Source: Leptodactylus fallax (taxonomy: Eukaryota; Chordata; Amphibia; Anura; Leptodactylidae). Taken from it: 64,000 nt of DNA. Below are positions 1 through 12,536 of this stretch, piece by piece; position 1 is the first letter of the stretch, and every line of letters begins with the position of its first letter. Both the position numbers and the translations under genes were made by a program. The stretch lies in NCBI GenBank assembly GCA_947044405.1, contig CAMRHE010000166.1, positions 4,155,501 through 4,219,500 on the forward strand, given 5' to 3'. The notes under the pieces were generated by a model. That model was not told the origin of the DNA. It did not search any database and saw only the letters and a list, made by a program, of their open reading frames with translations.

Positions 1-1170
1 GAGAAGCTTTTATTAAAATGCCTTAATAAGATTTCTAAGCTTGTCAAAAAACACTAATGAAACATAAATATGTCCAAAATTGGTGAACATGTGAATTTGA
101 AAAATTTGGAAAAACATTACTTTGCCCATGTCTACCAAGCAAACCTGAGTGACTAAATACCGCAAATTATGAATGGGCCTCACCCAATACAAGAAACCTG
201 AAGTCTTTGCCAACCTCATTAATGATATGTATGATGCCCAGAAACCCCCTTTAAAAGGGGTCTGTCATGTCCAAAATGCCTTCCAAACCAATAATATTGC
301 CATGTCCCTCCTTTAATAGGAACAGAAATATATCTTTGTGGCCATAAACAGCAGAAACAATGCAGAGAAAATCATCTTTTTTGGGATACTCATATCAACA
401 GCAAGAGAATATGGTGCAGGACCTGATTTGGCAAATAGCTGGTTCTCCTCTGGAATCACAGCCCAGTGATGCCCCTGTAGCTGTAAGTAACATGTTCAGC
501 CTCTGTCTGCATCACAGTTGTCTGCATCACCAAAATGCAAAAAGTTCTGCTTTTGTGTTGTGTTGAAACCTTGTTGGTTTTCTTTTTGAATTACTACATA
601 CTGAAATCTGCCCATCTATCTATTTATCTATCTATCTAGAAAATATTCTATCCTATCTTGGAATTCATCCAAACCCATAAAATAAAAATGTTCTTTGAAG
701 AAATCAGATCATAAAATATGCAGTGCTTAGAAAAACAGGAAGTGAGTCCAGCTGGGTAAGTATGTGGTGAACCTGATGAACAAACAGCAGCAGAATAGAA
801 GGATGTGACCATAGGAATGTTTAAAGGCTACAATGACAGTACAGGTGACCCAACAGCTCTTCAAACATCTGCAAATGTGTTTGTAACTATTACATAAGAA
901 TGAAATGAAAGTCCATTTACACCATACAAGAAAATGAACAGCAGCAATTATTCCTAATGTGGGCAAAGGTATATTTTAGAGGGCAATGATGAACTGGTGT
1001 GGACTGCAGCTAAAATACCAGTTTTAAAAGTTACTGTCTGTCGTCTTTTGAAAGAACCTTTATTGGCCCCATGCACCTAAAATGAAATGATTTAAGTGCA
1101 TTGAAAATGGTTGGCAATGTGTATATAGCCTTTAACAATGCACATGTAAACTAAAATAAAAAGGGTACTC
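1..1170. other. No gene seen; AT-rich unique-looking DNA
   Basis: Open frames here are short, lack recognisable domains and have no codon-like pattern. The only structures are a short CTAT microsatellite near 612-638 and a small palindrome near 245-263 (CCCC, TTTAAAA, GGGG) that resembles two abutting TTAA-type MITE ends. I see nothing else to support. Confidence 0.6.
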
Positions 1171-1415
1171 TTTAAGGCCAAGGCCCCACATAATGAGACA
1201 CAGCAAAAAAAAAAAAACGTTGTGGAATAAAACGCGGCGGAGACACATAGCGTTTTTTTTACACAGCGTTTTTCATTGTATTTTTGCAGAGTTTTCCTCT
1301 GCGGACTTTCTGTCCCTATTGTATCTATATGGACAACGCCAGCGTTTCCACAGGTATAATTGACATGTTGTGCTTTACAAAAACGTTTCCGCTGAGGATT
1401 TTTTTTCTGCACTGA
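1171..1415 (+). mobile_element. MITE fragment, GGCCCCACAT palindromic family (copy 1)
   Basis: It opens with AAGGCCAAGGCCCCACAT and holds the family's internal signature of alternating ..CTGCGGACTTTCTG.. and ..AACGCCAGCGTTTCCAC.. blocks, also found at 30482-30822 and 50662-50905. The left end is present. The matching right end (GGGGCCTTAG) is not found, so this copy looks truncated near 1415. It has no coding capacity; an antisense open frame across it is a by-product of the palindrome. The superfamily cannot be decided from the ends alone. Confidence 0.65.
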
Positions 1416-4400
1416 TCAGCTGTCTGAAGAGACCACACAGTGTTCCGTACTGCAATCTCTTCACTGAATACCAAGCACAGCGCCACATGTAGGAGCTATG
1501 CTTGGCATTGCAGTTCAGCCCTATTTACCAGAATGCTGCAAACAGGTCATGTGGCGAATGAATGTGATGTGACTATCTAGTGAAGTGTAAACTTACCTAA
1601 GTGGCTTGTCTGTGGGTACTGTCAGCTTGGGGTACCTAGGGTTCCCCAGTAAAATTCATTCTGTTGGCCCCACTATACAGATACATGCAAATATTACCCG
1701 ACACTCACTTGCAAATCTGTAAAATGTCATTAACGTAATTTTTTAATAACGTAATTCAGTAGTAGCTTTCTGCCTAGCCCTTGTGTCTGTTTCTATCCTA
1801 GGTCCCTGTCAGTAGTCTGCTGTCTGGGTCTTGCCTTCAACTAGGAACCTTTTAGCTCTCTGAACCAGGGATATGTGCCCACAAAGCAGCAGAGCTCAGG
1901 CACCAGAAAGACTCTGTAAGATGACTGGGGCCCCTGCCATGTGATTGAGAAGATGGGGCCCAGGGAGGGGGATACTGGTTGTGTCTAGATATCATCTCAG
2001 CCACCCAATGTGTCTGCAGTATGTAGAAATAAACTGGTTAGTGTCTTCAATAATCTAACCAGAATATTATACTAACACATGTCCTGGATGAGATGCCGTA
2101 TGATGAGTATCTGTATGAAGTACAGTGAGGGTACTGTGCCATGCCGGGGTAAACTGGGAGCCCACCGAGAGATTCACCAGTTCACCTGTGGGCCACTAGC
2201 GTGAGCATATATTTAACTCTTAACACGTTAGCCTTTAATTCTCCACAATACCAGCAGTGTAGAAAGAAAAAAAAGTGATTATTGTGTCAAGTACATTTCT
2301 ATACCTCAAGAAATATTTTTGATGCTTTAAGGTTCTTCACACAGTTGTTATTAGGGAAGAGATTGTCTAGAGCTGAACCTCCTCGTATGGTGCAATGTAC
2401 AATAACAATAATTACATGGAAAAGTTTCCACTGAATCTTTCTTAATAAGTATTTAAGATTAAGCTACAATTTCACAACAAAATGTAATAAAAACCTGAAT
2501 GTACTGTATGTTCCTTGAAATGAAATGAATAACAGACCACGGTAACAATAGTTTGCTTCCTCAATATATGTTCCCATACATTGTCCTTAAATACTATGAC
2601 TAACACTGTAATAGCTGGATAAATAAGTATGTTTGTATTTGCACAGCATGAATGGCTTTTACATATACTAATTTCTCTTCTTGAAAGACTTCTCAGATGT
2701 GAACTGTTAAATAGTCATATGTTATTTATATTTCACATACAGACCATGGCAGGAAAGTAAATGCACCTCACCCTTTGCATTGTCAGAAGAGTCCTGTTCA
2801 GATTCCCGTAGCAGAGAGAGTGCTAGCTATGAATGACATGGTTTTCTCTTAGTGATGAATAATAAAGTGCAAACTTTGAAGTCATTAAATCAATTAGTAC
2901 AAAGTTCTCTGACAGGGAAAAAAGCTTTCATTCTTGTGGAAAACATATGGAAGTGTCATATATTAATGTATTGTGCAAGTCAATGTAAACAGAAATTTAT
3001 CAGGTAAAGCAGCATGCTAAAGTGACTGTGTAGGAATAGAAGGCTGAGAGGTGAGGAGGTGCGCAGACGGTGGGGGTGGAAGCCTTCACTACACGAGTGC
3101 CCTCAATCACCTCAATAAAATCTTGGTATCATTTAACAAGAATATTGGATTCTGTTGGGATTTACAGTTGTAAAGTCTGGGGACAGCTTTGCATTAAATG
3201 GGTTTTATTGAATTGCATGTTTTATGTGATAAAAATAACTATTTTTAATTGGTTTGTATTAAGAACCCTTTGTCTTCTGCAGCCTGCATTTGTTCTTGTA
3301 AATTGCAGGCTGCTCAGTCCCATTCAGAGTGGAAGCTCTGCTGTTCCTTGGCTTACTCGGTCACCTTCATGCCTGCTCTCCTGAATGATCATGACATCTT
3401 TACAACCTGATAAAATAAACCTAAATCAAGCAGATCAGAGATAAGAGCTACAGTGAGCTATGAGACAGATCACCACACCGGATTTCACTCTGAATGGAAC
3501 TGAGCAGACTTTCCCAGGGAGTATAACCTGGACTTTAAGTATAAGATTCCTTATAGCTGTTCTGATACTCTCCACAAGGGGAAACGATACTCTGAGACCT
3601 AGACTGAGGGCTATTCACCTAGTCAATGCTGCGCTGACAAGTGGCAAAAATCCTAAAATATATGTCTGTAGTTGGGTCTCTTGATTTGGCTGCTGTTGTG
3701 TCATTGCAAGCCATGTTAAAGGGTCATACTTTATTATAAGGTAACTACCTTTGCTAGATGGCACTAGAGACAGCATTTTTCTTTTGAGCTAATATGCATG
3801 TCCTTTTTCCTAGGGAGCATTGTCTGACTTATAAGACTTCCTATGCTTTTCTCAAGGACAAACAGTCCCCCTCGACACGTGGTATTACATAAGCAATCAT
3901 TACCATTGCAGTTGCTGTCCAGGAACTCAGCAAAACCGAATCAGATTAAATCATTTGTATAATACTTCTCCCTAAACCAGTTCAAAGGTGATATTATGGT
4001 CAAATGTACTGTGTATGAGCAACTTTAGAGTATGGCTTAAAACATGAACTATAAAAGAAAGATTCCAGATTACGTTCAGGCTCTAAGTGGCTTTTGCTGC
4101 TTGAAAGAAAGCTGTTACAAAGTAAGGGCTGATGCACACAGCTGTATTATGGCTATGTTTTAAGTACAGAGCTGCAATATGCCTTCCATAGAGGTCCATA
4201 AGCTCTCTACTATATCTGTCATTCAAATCTGATGAAATAAAAGTTCTTGCATGTCTTATCAGAGTTTGTATATGAAGAGTTATTCTCCTGTAAGAGGCAT
4301 GGCTTCTATGGCAGAATATCTCGCTACACATGCCTGCATCCTACATTCTAAAAAAGCCATACAGGCCCTCTGTCAGTGCACATGAACCCTAATTTGTAGT

Positions 4401-5240
4401 ATTTCATTATTTTGCAACACAAAGCACAGCACGCAAGGCTGTGTGTCATAATTCTGTTCTTGTCATTCTGTATCCTCTTAATTTCCTGCAGAATCATATA
4501 CAACTTGCAGGAAAAAACCTCTTAAGGACATCCTCTACTCAGCAAGTGCTAAATGAATCTACGTCAAATGTAAAAGTGGTGTCATAAATCTGTTGGCATC
4601 CATGTACTGCTCCTGGTTCCAAACAACCCAGACGGGAAGAGATCTTTTTCATTAAAGACTAGCAGTAGGAATATAATAATGATGCTTAGGTCAATGTCTC
4701 ACCCTCTCATTTATTTGGTCACTGAGCATTAAGAGATGAAAGAAGTCATGTAACATGTGTTAAATGTAAAAAAAAAGTGGCATAGTCAATCAGTTATAGG
4801 TTGCCATCATCACTGACTGCTGTAAGGTGTGAAAACTATAATGCATAGATGTCCTTGCCTTGTCCATTTGTCACATACAATCAGATTATTAAATATAGAT
4901 GTTTTATTACTTTTTATATTAAAAAGGACCAAAGTTCTAAAAGGAGAATGTATGGAAATTTTTATAAAAGTTTGTCATTTTTTGCACACTGTAAAATATT
5001 GTATCTTTCCCATGCCTCCTATCAGGAGCACAATGTGAGGGAATACAGAGGGTTTGGTCACAATCAGGCCCAGGAGCCTTACGGAGGTCTGTAAGGTGTC
5101 TGTTTCCAATGAGGATACCTGTACTATAAACAATGGGCCTCACATACACTTTTCTTAGATAACAGTAAGTAAAATCTACGACTGTAGCTTTTGAGGGAAA
5201 TGTTGTTGCATGAGCAATAAATGTGAGGAGAAATAGTTGG
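1416..5240. other. No gene or classifiable repeat seen
   Basis: About 3.8 kb of AT-rich sequence. Short open frames at 3070-3384, 3460-3684 and 4083-4331 show no recognised domain, no homologous motif and no supporting splice or promoter context. This could be intronic or intergenic DNA; nothing decides between them. Confidence 0.5.
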
Positions 5241-5249
5241 AAGTGATGA

Positions 5250-5603
5250 TATGGCCCTCACAGAGCCCTGATCTCAACACCATTGAGTCTGGGATTACAT
5301 GAAGACACAGAAGGATTTGACCAAGCCTACAGAAGATCTGATCTTGAAGATCTGTGGTTAGTTCTTCAAGATGTTTGGAAGCACCTCCCTGTAGATTTCT
5401 TTCACAAACTGTGTACAAGTGTACCTAGCAGAACTGACAGAAGGCAAAGGGCGGTCACACCAAATATTGGTGTGATTTAGATTTCCCCTTTGTTCATTGT
5501 TTTATTAATTGACAAAATTAAACTATTAACACTTCTATTATTGACAGCATTCTTATTTTGCAGTATTTTTTCCACACCTGCCTGAAACTTGTGCACAGTA
5601 GTG
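5250..5603 (+). mobile_element. Tc1-like DNA transposon relic, 3' end
   Basis: The strand reads [12 protein letters not shown] (the block around the third catalytic residue of Tc1 transposases), then after a frameshift VWDYMKTQKDLTKPTED, then a frame related to the usual transposase tail, then a 3' end with an inverted-repeat-like terminus (AAACTTGTGCACAGTAGTG) abutting TA at 5604. The first two thirds of the transposase and the left terminus are missing. This family differs from the four larger Tc1 copies downstream, judging by the terminus. Confidence 0.8.
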
Positions 5604-5608
5604 TATAA

Positions 5609-7430
5609 ATGCGGTTTGCAAGCAATTATAGAATACACCTTTGGCTATGTACGTAACATTTTGTTATGTGCTGTATGTCGTACTATCTTATCTAGTGACA
5701 ATGAAAGCTTTTATTGCGAGTGATATGTCATTTTTTCCATATAACATGTAATACCTAGCAAACCTCCTGGTTTTCCCCTATTTGCTTCTGTGCTTTTGGT
5801 TGACTGAACAATTTTGTAAAAGCCAGGGACAGGGAAAATAAGGTGGACAAGCTGACAACATCTCAATGCACTCTCAGACCTAGCACATGCTATATTAATG
5901 AGTGACCGAAAGTCGAATCTTATCTGCTCCTACACATCCGGATAATGTGTCTCCTTTCTCTCCACAACAGATTTTATTCGGCAGTGAACTCGAGTGCTTC
6001 GGTATATATGTGTGGTTATTATTTTGTGTGTGCATGGCCAGAGTGGCAGAAGCATCTGTATAGCAGGGTAAATACGTATGACTGAAACAACTGATCAAAG
6101 TGTATTACACGGCATGTCAATGGCCAGACACATTCTATATTGTAATAGGCATCACCAGCTATTCAGCACAGCATGTTTATCCGTCTTACAAATGCAGCTT
6201 GGGAGATAATAATTGTCGTCTTTCTCATATTAATTCCCATTGCTGTCAATTTAAGTCAACATGTTAAGGTTCGCAAATCACAATCTGCTTCATAGCTTCA
6301 TATTTCATCCTACAAAATCCAAGGCAGAGATCATTTTAATATCAGACTCTTGACAGCAGAATACTGACGGTGAGTGTTGCAAACTAGAACTTGAATTTAC
6401 AGCCTGAGCAAATATGAAGCCATTTACATGATTTATTCTGTGATTATTTTATATGGCAGACTTCTATAATTCTATCGGCTAGGCTTGCCATATATTCAAG
6501 AAGAAATATTAAGTATGATCTCATAATAAACAGGTTTGCATTATGTCATACTGCCCTTAATACAAATGGGTCGGGTACAGAAAAGTATGTTCTAAGAGCA
6601 TTAGTTTCTTTATATTTGCTTATATATTATTATTGATTGTAATAGAAGTATGGTAGAACACTCCATTGACCAGAAGTAGTCACAGATGTAACCTTCCTGT
6701 GCTTTTATACAAATGATCCTGCATACTAGGGAAATTATTTGCTTTTAAAGTGACTAGTGGAATTTAGCAGTCATTATGAATTAATGGTGGATGGGTTAAT
6801 GGTGGCTTTTATAGACTAAACTTCTCCAGCATGTAACTTTCCATTGACATTTTTCCATTAAAATAATTTAAACTGTTTTTTGTATATATAATTATGCCAG
6901 TGTACAATACAGATTTCTTATGGATTTGGTTATTAGACACACAAATGGCTTTATAAATATTCTCTGGGCTACACACAATACAGACAATACAGGTTATATG
7001 TAGGAAATATTGCCTCTTCTTAGAGACATCCTTGTATATGTCTATATATATAAGCACCTCACAGTGTAATTGTAAGCCATAGATGAAAATGGTAAAGCAT
7101 ACATTCAGTTTAGAATTAAACAGTGCTCTTATGTCATCATGTATAGTGCATCTGAAATTCAGTAACAGGAAGCTGTTAGTATTGTCTTCCATGCTACTAT
7201 ATAGTGGAGGTGCAGTCCAGGCACCAGACACTGTTTCTACAAACATCCTAGCTGACATTACTCTTATCACACCTCCCCTCCTCTTGATGTAGTGCAGAGG
7301 CTGCTGTAATCCTGGGACTTTATTAAGCTTGGAAACTCCTCTTTAAAGACATAAATGACAACGGCAAACCTTTGTAATATGCTTTTGTTGCTGTGGGACT
7401 CAAAGCGCAGAGAGAATTGTGGAGTAGGGG
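5609..7430. other. No gene seen
   Basis: AT-rich DNA with no repeat family I recognise. The 153-codon minus frame at 6809-7270 has no domain, is rich in Ile, Tyr and Cys as expected from random AT-rich sequence, and is not supported. Confidence 0.5.
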
Positions 7431-7437
7431 AGTTTGT

Positions 7438-7553
7438 GGCTCCTGTACAGGTGCTCATCCCCAACACCCACAAGGGTCACATGTTTTAATTTACCTATCA
7501 GTATATTTTGGCATGTGGGAGGAAATGCTAAACACTGAGCCACCGTGCTGCTA
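7438..7553 (-). mobile_element. tRNA-derived SINE, internally deleted copy
   Basis: On the minus strand this reads AGCACGGTGGCTCAGTG (the same A-box-bearing head as the SINE at 23911), then jumps directly to CCTCCCACATGCC and ATACTGATAGG, the segment downstream of the B box. The B box and the tRNA 3' half are therefore deleted, and the 3' tail is degenerate. This is a dead retroposon copy. Confidence 0.75.
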
Positions 7554-7671
7554 AAGACTCCCTGTTTGGGTAAGCTATTGAAAAGATAGTTACTTAAGCT
7601 CCATCTATGTTTTTCAGAGCACATGTTTCTCAGTTTTAAACTAAAAACCAAAATTTATACACCGAGGGCAT

Positions 7672-7955
7672 ATCCTGAAGCTACATTCGCATGACAGTGA
7701 CTAATGGCCACCTGACATCCATTATTTTTAACGGAGGACACACGGAAGCATTAAATTCACTGTAAGTGAATGGGGACTATTTGCATGACCGTTATTTTGA
7801 TGGTTAGTTGTAACAGACTTTCATGGATCCCTCCATACACTCAAATGTATGGAGGATTCGTGAAAACGGGTGCCCCTCAGGGTGCAAGACAGCTGTGAAA
7901 AATGTACATTTTTCATGGACGTTTTGCACCTCGGTTGTCTGAATGTAGCCTAACA
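7672..7955 (+). mobile_element. MITE, ATTCRCATGACAGTGA family (copy 1)
   Basis: It begins GCTACATTCGCATGACAGTGA and ends CTGAATGTAGCC, so its ends are imperfect inverted repeats. The same sequence occurs in the opposite orientation at 12195-12432; both include the block around CCGTTATTTTGA and CCATACACT..ATGTATGG. It is non-coding. Confidence 0.7.
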
Positions 7956-8672
7956 TGTTTTCACTCAGTAAAGTAGATTAGTGTAGGTACTCTTTTAGCA
8001 TTAGAAATCTTCCCATCTTAAAATGTTTTATGCTATTGCATTACCATTTTCTTTTGACTACAAAAATAGCCAGTTATACAATAGCCAAATGTAAAAAAAT
8101 CTGTAATGTGACACCCTATTCTCTGAAATATAACCAATTCCAGAATATAACATAAACTAAGGGTTTAGTTAATATTGTGTAAAACGGGCCTGCCCTTAAA
8201 AACATCTCAAGGTTAGCAGTATACAAGTACACATTCAGCATCACAAGACCAAAAATGTGTAATTTTTTGATGTATAGTAATCTATTCATACTAAAACCTT
8301 CCAACGTTAATACAACAGCTGTGACTCACTCTATGAGCATATGTATATCTGCCACACAGAAGGAAACAATTGATCCAGTCATTTAATTGCTTATCTTTGA
8401 CCACGACCTGCCAACCTGTAAAGCCTCTTGTAATTTTATTGACTAAACATAATAAAATAATATATTCACTAAGGGAAATCCAATGGTCCAGGTCAACAAT
8501 CTTATGCATACAGCTGTTGCATTACTCTGTTTTGTATGGACCCTAATAAAGGTACCATACAAGCCTGACACTTCTACTGACAGCTGCTATATGAAGATAT
8601 ATGCAAGTTCCTTTCTTCAACTGGATTCTCTTCAACACTAACAAACATTGTGGCATTCCATTGGACACTGGA

Positions 8673-9024
8673 CATTGGGGGGAATTTATCAATCTCTCTA
8701 CATCAGTTTTCTGGTGTAGAGGGATGATATGTGGGAGCACATTTGGCGCAATGCGCTTTCTTGTGCCCAACATGTGCAACAACCCCCGTTCTGTGCTTCA
8801 CTTGCCACACTGTGTGAATGTCTGTGGAGTGGGGTGGGCCGGGGGTGGGGACTCCTCAGCCCAACATATTCATTATAACTTACTCCAGTTTTCTAGCATG
8901 AGTTTTAATGGAAATCTACGCCAGTTCCTAAAGGGAGTGCAAGTAATTTATGAAGAGACTGGAGCCTCTTCCTAAATCAGCCATGCCATGTGCCTTCACT
9001 TGCCTTAATAAATCTGCCCCAATG
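8673..9024. mobile_element. MITE with ATTGGGG..ATTTAT inverted ends
   Basis: The left end ATTGGGGGGAATTTATCAA is mirrored by the right end TTAATAAATCTGCCCCAAT. About 350 bp, non-coding. The open frame running through it is incidental. Confidence 0.7.
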
Positions 9025-9176
9025 TTGCATGCGCAGTTCTTCAGTGAAGCCGAGGATGTACGTCCTGGCTTCACTATGCAAGTGCCATATGGGGCATGTG
9101 CACTGAAGTCTCGGTGTACTCCTCTGTCTGCTGCATCACCAGAAGTATAGCATCAGGGTGAGTCTAAAGCTTTTTT

Positions 9177-9297
9177 ATTTTTACTGCGGGCACGGATGAC
9201 TTTATAACTGGGCGATTTGAGCCACTAAACCATTGGTCCATAATGACTTGTGGGTGGTTTAGTATCCCAAATCTCCCTGACAGATTCTCTTTAAGTA
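9177..9297. mobile_element. Fragment of a TTAA-type MITE, right end only
   Basis: The segment ends CCCTGACAGATTCTCTTTAA, matching the right terminus of the TTAA element at 60998-61642 (GGTGACAGATTCCTTTTAA). No left terminus was found. Confidence 0.45.
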
Positions 9298-9879
9298 CAA
9301 ATATACCTCTGCATCAGTGCAGGTATATGGTACAGCAATGTTTTACCCTGCTGCCTTTCTAATATCTGTAAACTTTGACACCTATCACATCCGTATAACT
9401 GATTACAAGCAGAAAGGATAATTTCTTATTTTCAGATTAACCTTAAAGTGCTCTGTCAGGAACACATGCTCTGTTAGGAACACATGCTATGTGAGTCATA
9501 TTTTAAGACTGCATGTAAATTTCCAACAACAAACAGAATCCTCTCTTAGTCATAGGCATTGATGTCCAAAAACATTTTACTTCCATAATGATGTTGGTCT
9601 AACACTTCAGTGGGAGGGGAGGACAAAGTAGATAATATCAGTAGCGGTGGAAGCTTTGAAGGTCCCTACAAAGAAGACTGCTGGTAGTCGTGTTATAGTC
9701 CTAATTAGAGAACCAAAATCCTTTATCTAGACAGGGGTTACCAAGAGCCACAAACAACCACAAAATGAAACACACGACAATAAAAAGGAAGACAATCAGT
9801 TTTTGTTTTATTGCACTTGCTGTGCATATGACAGTGTTTGGTAAGATAACCAGGCTGTATGTTTTACTTGTAGTAATAT

Positions 9880-10300
9880 TGTAACTTAATTATTAAGTAA
9901 AGAGGAAGGATGCCTAATCGTATTCTCTCCATACACCCTTATAGAATCTGTATTTTGTGTCAGATGGGGTTGCTTGACTGTTTTATACTTGTGGCAATAC
10001 TGGAATTATTAATTATTAAGTAAAGAGGAAGAGCACCAAACTGCATAGAACAGCATGGGGTTATTACATTGCAACAGACTTTACCAATGTATAGTATTCT
10101 CACTATATATCCTCATGTCTGAAGAAGAGAGCTAGTACTCTCAAAAGCTTACTATCAAATATACTCAGCCTCTAAAAGGTATCGCCTGATTTCTTCACTC
10201 TTCCACTATATATCCTCATGGCGTAGAATGTGCCATAAATGTCAGATGGGGTTTCTTGACTGTTTCCATTTTTTTCCACAGAATTCAATGGACATGCATG
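9880..10300 (+). repeat. Duplicated block with a Penelope-like 3' tail relic
   Basis: A ~17-bp block (TTATTAAGTAAAGAGGAAG) occurs at about 9889 and again near 10010. A longer block containing GTCAGATGGGGTT..CTTGACTGTTT occurs near 9959 and near 10241. Between them lies CTGAAGAAGAGAGCTAGTAC..AAAAGCTT followed by CTCAGCCTCTAAAAGGTATC, which resembles the 3' tail of retroelements that carry hammerhead-like motifs. Confidence 0.45.
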
Positions 10301-10504
10301 CATTCACCCTCCATCTGGATACTCCCACTGATGACTCCCTAGGTTTTCGGAATGGGTGTCAGGGGACTCCTATTCTCACAATGGGTTGAGGGGGTACATA
10401 GTTTAAACTAGCAACAATGTTTCTCTTCCAGGAAGGTACATCCTAAGAAGATTAGTAAAGGTATAGATAAAGAGCCTTGCCCACAAATAACATTTATCAC
10501 CTAT

Positions 10505-11020
10505 ACAAAGCTTGAAGACAACCTTTCACCACCTCTATCAACTTGAGTTTTCATCTGTAAATAAATCCCACTCCAGTGATTCCAGTGCAATGAGATTTTT
10601 TTTTTCTCTAGTCTCCCATATGATTAAAATCTCAGTTTATGGAGCACAGCAGTACTGGCTTGTACCAGCAGTACTCTTTTGCACCATGTTAACCACTTTT
10701 CTTAGAAGAGGGTGGGGAATCGGTGTAGAGAGGCGGGGCTTTGCAGCCCAACAAGTGTGTGATCAGCACTTCATTTTCTTTTATGAGGCTTTAGGATTAC
10801 AATCCCTCCAGCCCCATAGAACAGAATTGAGTACTGGTCAAAACAAGCAATGGTGCTCCACTCCCAAGGAGGTCTTATGGGGACTTTCCATCCCCCATCC
10901 TCCTGACGCTGGGGTACCCGGCAATAGGGCATCCACTGATCAGATACTTATCTCCTTAGGATAGGTAATCAATATGAGAACAGTGGGGGCCAATGCTTTG
11001 CATGTGCACTGATAAGCTGT
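10505..11020. repeat. Probable composite of MITE fragments
   Basis: It opens with CCTTTCACCACCTC, also seen near 32998, and ends with CTTATCTCCTTAGGATAGGT, the internal signature of the TTAA MITE at 47298-47617. The 150-codon plus frame at 10512-10964 lies entirely inside and is not a gene candidate. Confidence 0.4.
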
Positions 11021-11182
11021 TTAGAGCACAGTGTACGGAGCTGGAAGCACATGGGTCAGTACACTGTGCAGCAGCCATGCATCGCTATTGCAGATCAGTT
11101 CCCAAATCTAAGTGTGAAATCACAATGCGAGTTAAGCCATTCCTCTCTAACCATGCACTTTACCTTGGATAGTATCTTTGGC

Positions 11183-11200
11183 AAAAAAAAAAAAAAAAAA
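11183..11200 (+). repeat. A18 homopolymer
   Basis: A run of 18 A. No retroposon body is recognisable upstream. Confidence 0.9.
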
Positions 11201-12194
11201 GATGGCAATTCTAGATGGATCCATTACAATATCCTCTAACCTGTGTTATGGGAAGGGTGTTATTTTTGGTAAAATAAAGTTGGTTTTAGCTAAGGTACAT
11301 CATCTTACCAACTGAACTGCTCAGATAAGTATTGCTACAAGTATGACCTATATGTGATGTCATTGAAACATTCCGTTAAGACTGAGGTAGAATCTTAAGC
11401 TGTCTATGACAGAGTGGAGAGGTTTTAATGGAACTGCAATAGAATGTCAGATTATCACAGAACAATATATTTTACCTTCATGTTTCATATCTGAAATTTT
11501 CAATTTTGGGGTTTAGTGGTGCCTTAAAGCTCACAATGACCAAACTTCTGAGCTTGTAATTTTGAATATAAGAAAGAAGAACCTATTTCTGCACTCGAGA
11601 GAGAGAAAAAGTTGATTTTATCTAAGACTCATCATCTGAGTGAATAGGAGAGTGTCACTCTTCTGCTGCCCATGTGACAGGCAAGGGATTTCTCCGTTTA
11701 GCTCTTATACTGTATAGCAATTTTCCATCAACTTAATTTGTGTGACACGTAATCTGGAGCACAAAAATCCTACTGAAATATTTTAGTGTGTGTCTGTACC
11801 ACACAAAAAGCTATTAAACTATCTGTATAAAGACATATACATATCCCCATGGAATATGGAGATCTATAAAAATATATGGTCAGTTTAGCTAGCTTTGTTC
11901 TTTGGAAAAAGCATGAAGAAACTTTATAAACAGACATATACTGTACTGTATTTAACTTATTTTTACATTGACAGTTTCAATGGAATTCCTTGAACACATT
12001 TACATTCAACTGATGCCTGCAATGTAAGTTATAGTTTATGCTAAGTGGTTATATAATATATCATTATGCGCACTTTATTAGTATTTAATTGTTCTTTTTT
12101 TTTATTATACAGTTATATTATACTGGAAACCATTGTGCTCAGCAGTTATTAATACAACCTCAGAGCAACCAGTCTTGTAGATGAAGGCTAGAGG

Positions 12195-12432
12195 CACACA
12201 AAAGAGGTTTCTACGGATCCCTCATACATTTCAGTGTATGGAAGGATCTGTGAAAACAGCCAAAAATAGGACATGACCTATATTTTGGCGGTCTATGACA
12301 ATGGACTGTCAAAATAACGGTTAAGTAAATAGCCCCCATTCACATGCCTTGAAATTAATGCTGCTGTGTGATGTCAGTTAAAAGAAATGGATGTCACACG
12401 GCCAGTAATCACTGTCATGTGAATATAGCCTA
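12195..12432 (-). mobile_element. MITE, ATTCRCATGACAGTGA family (copy 2)
   Basis: The reverse complement reads GGCTATATTCACATGACAGTGA at the start and follows copy 1 (7672-7955) through most of its length, diverging toward the far end. It is non-coding. Confidence 0.7.
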
Positions 12433-12492
12433 ACTTGAAAGTATACTCCATTGCTTCTTTTTAATGTTATGGCAATGGGGGTTATTTACAGC

Positions 12493-12495
<3 letters not shown>

Positions 12496-12533
<38 letters not shown>
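12496..12533. repeat. (TA)n microsatellite
   Basis: About 19 uninterrupted TA units immediately before an LTR. The same dinucleotide continues on the far side of the LTR (13016-13024), so the LTR sits inside one AT tract. Confidence 0.95.

Positions 12534-12536
<3 letters not shown>

Noticed and set aside
6809..7270. 153-codon minus-strand open frame
   Set aside because: AT-driven composition, no motif, overlapping frames on the other strand.
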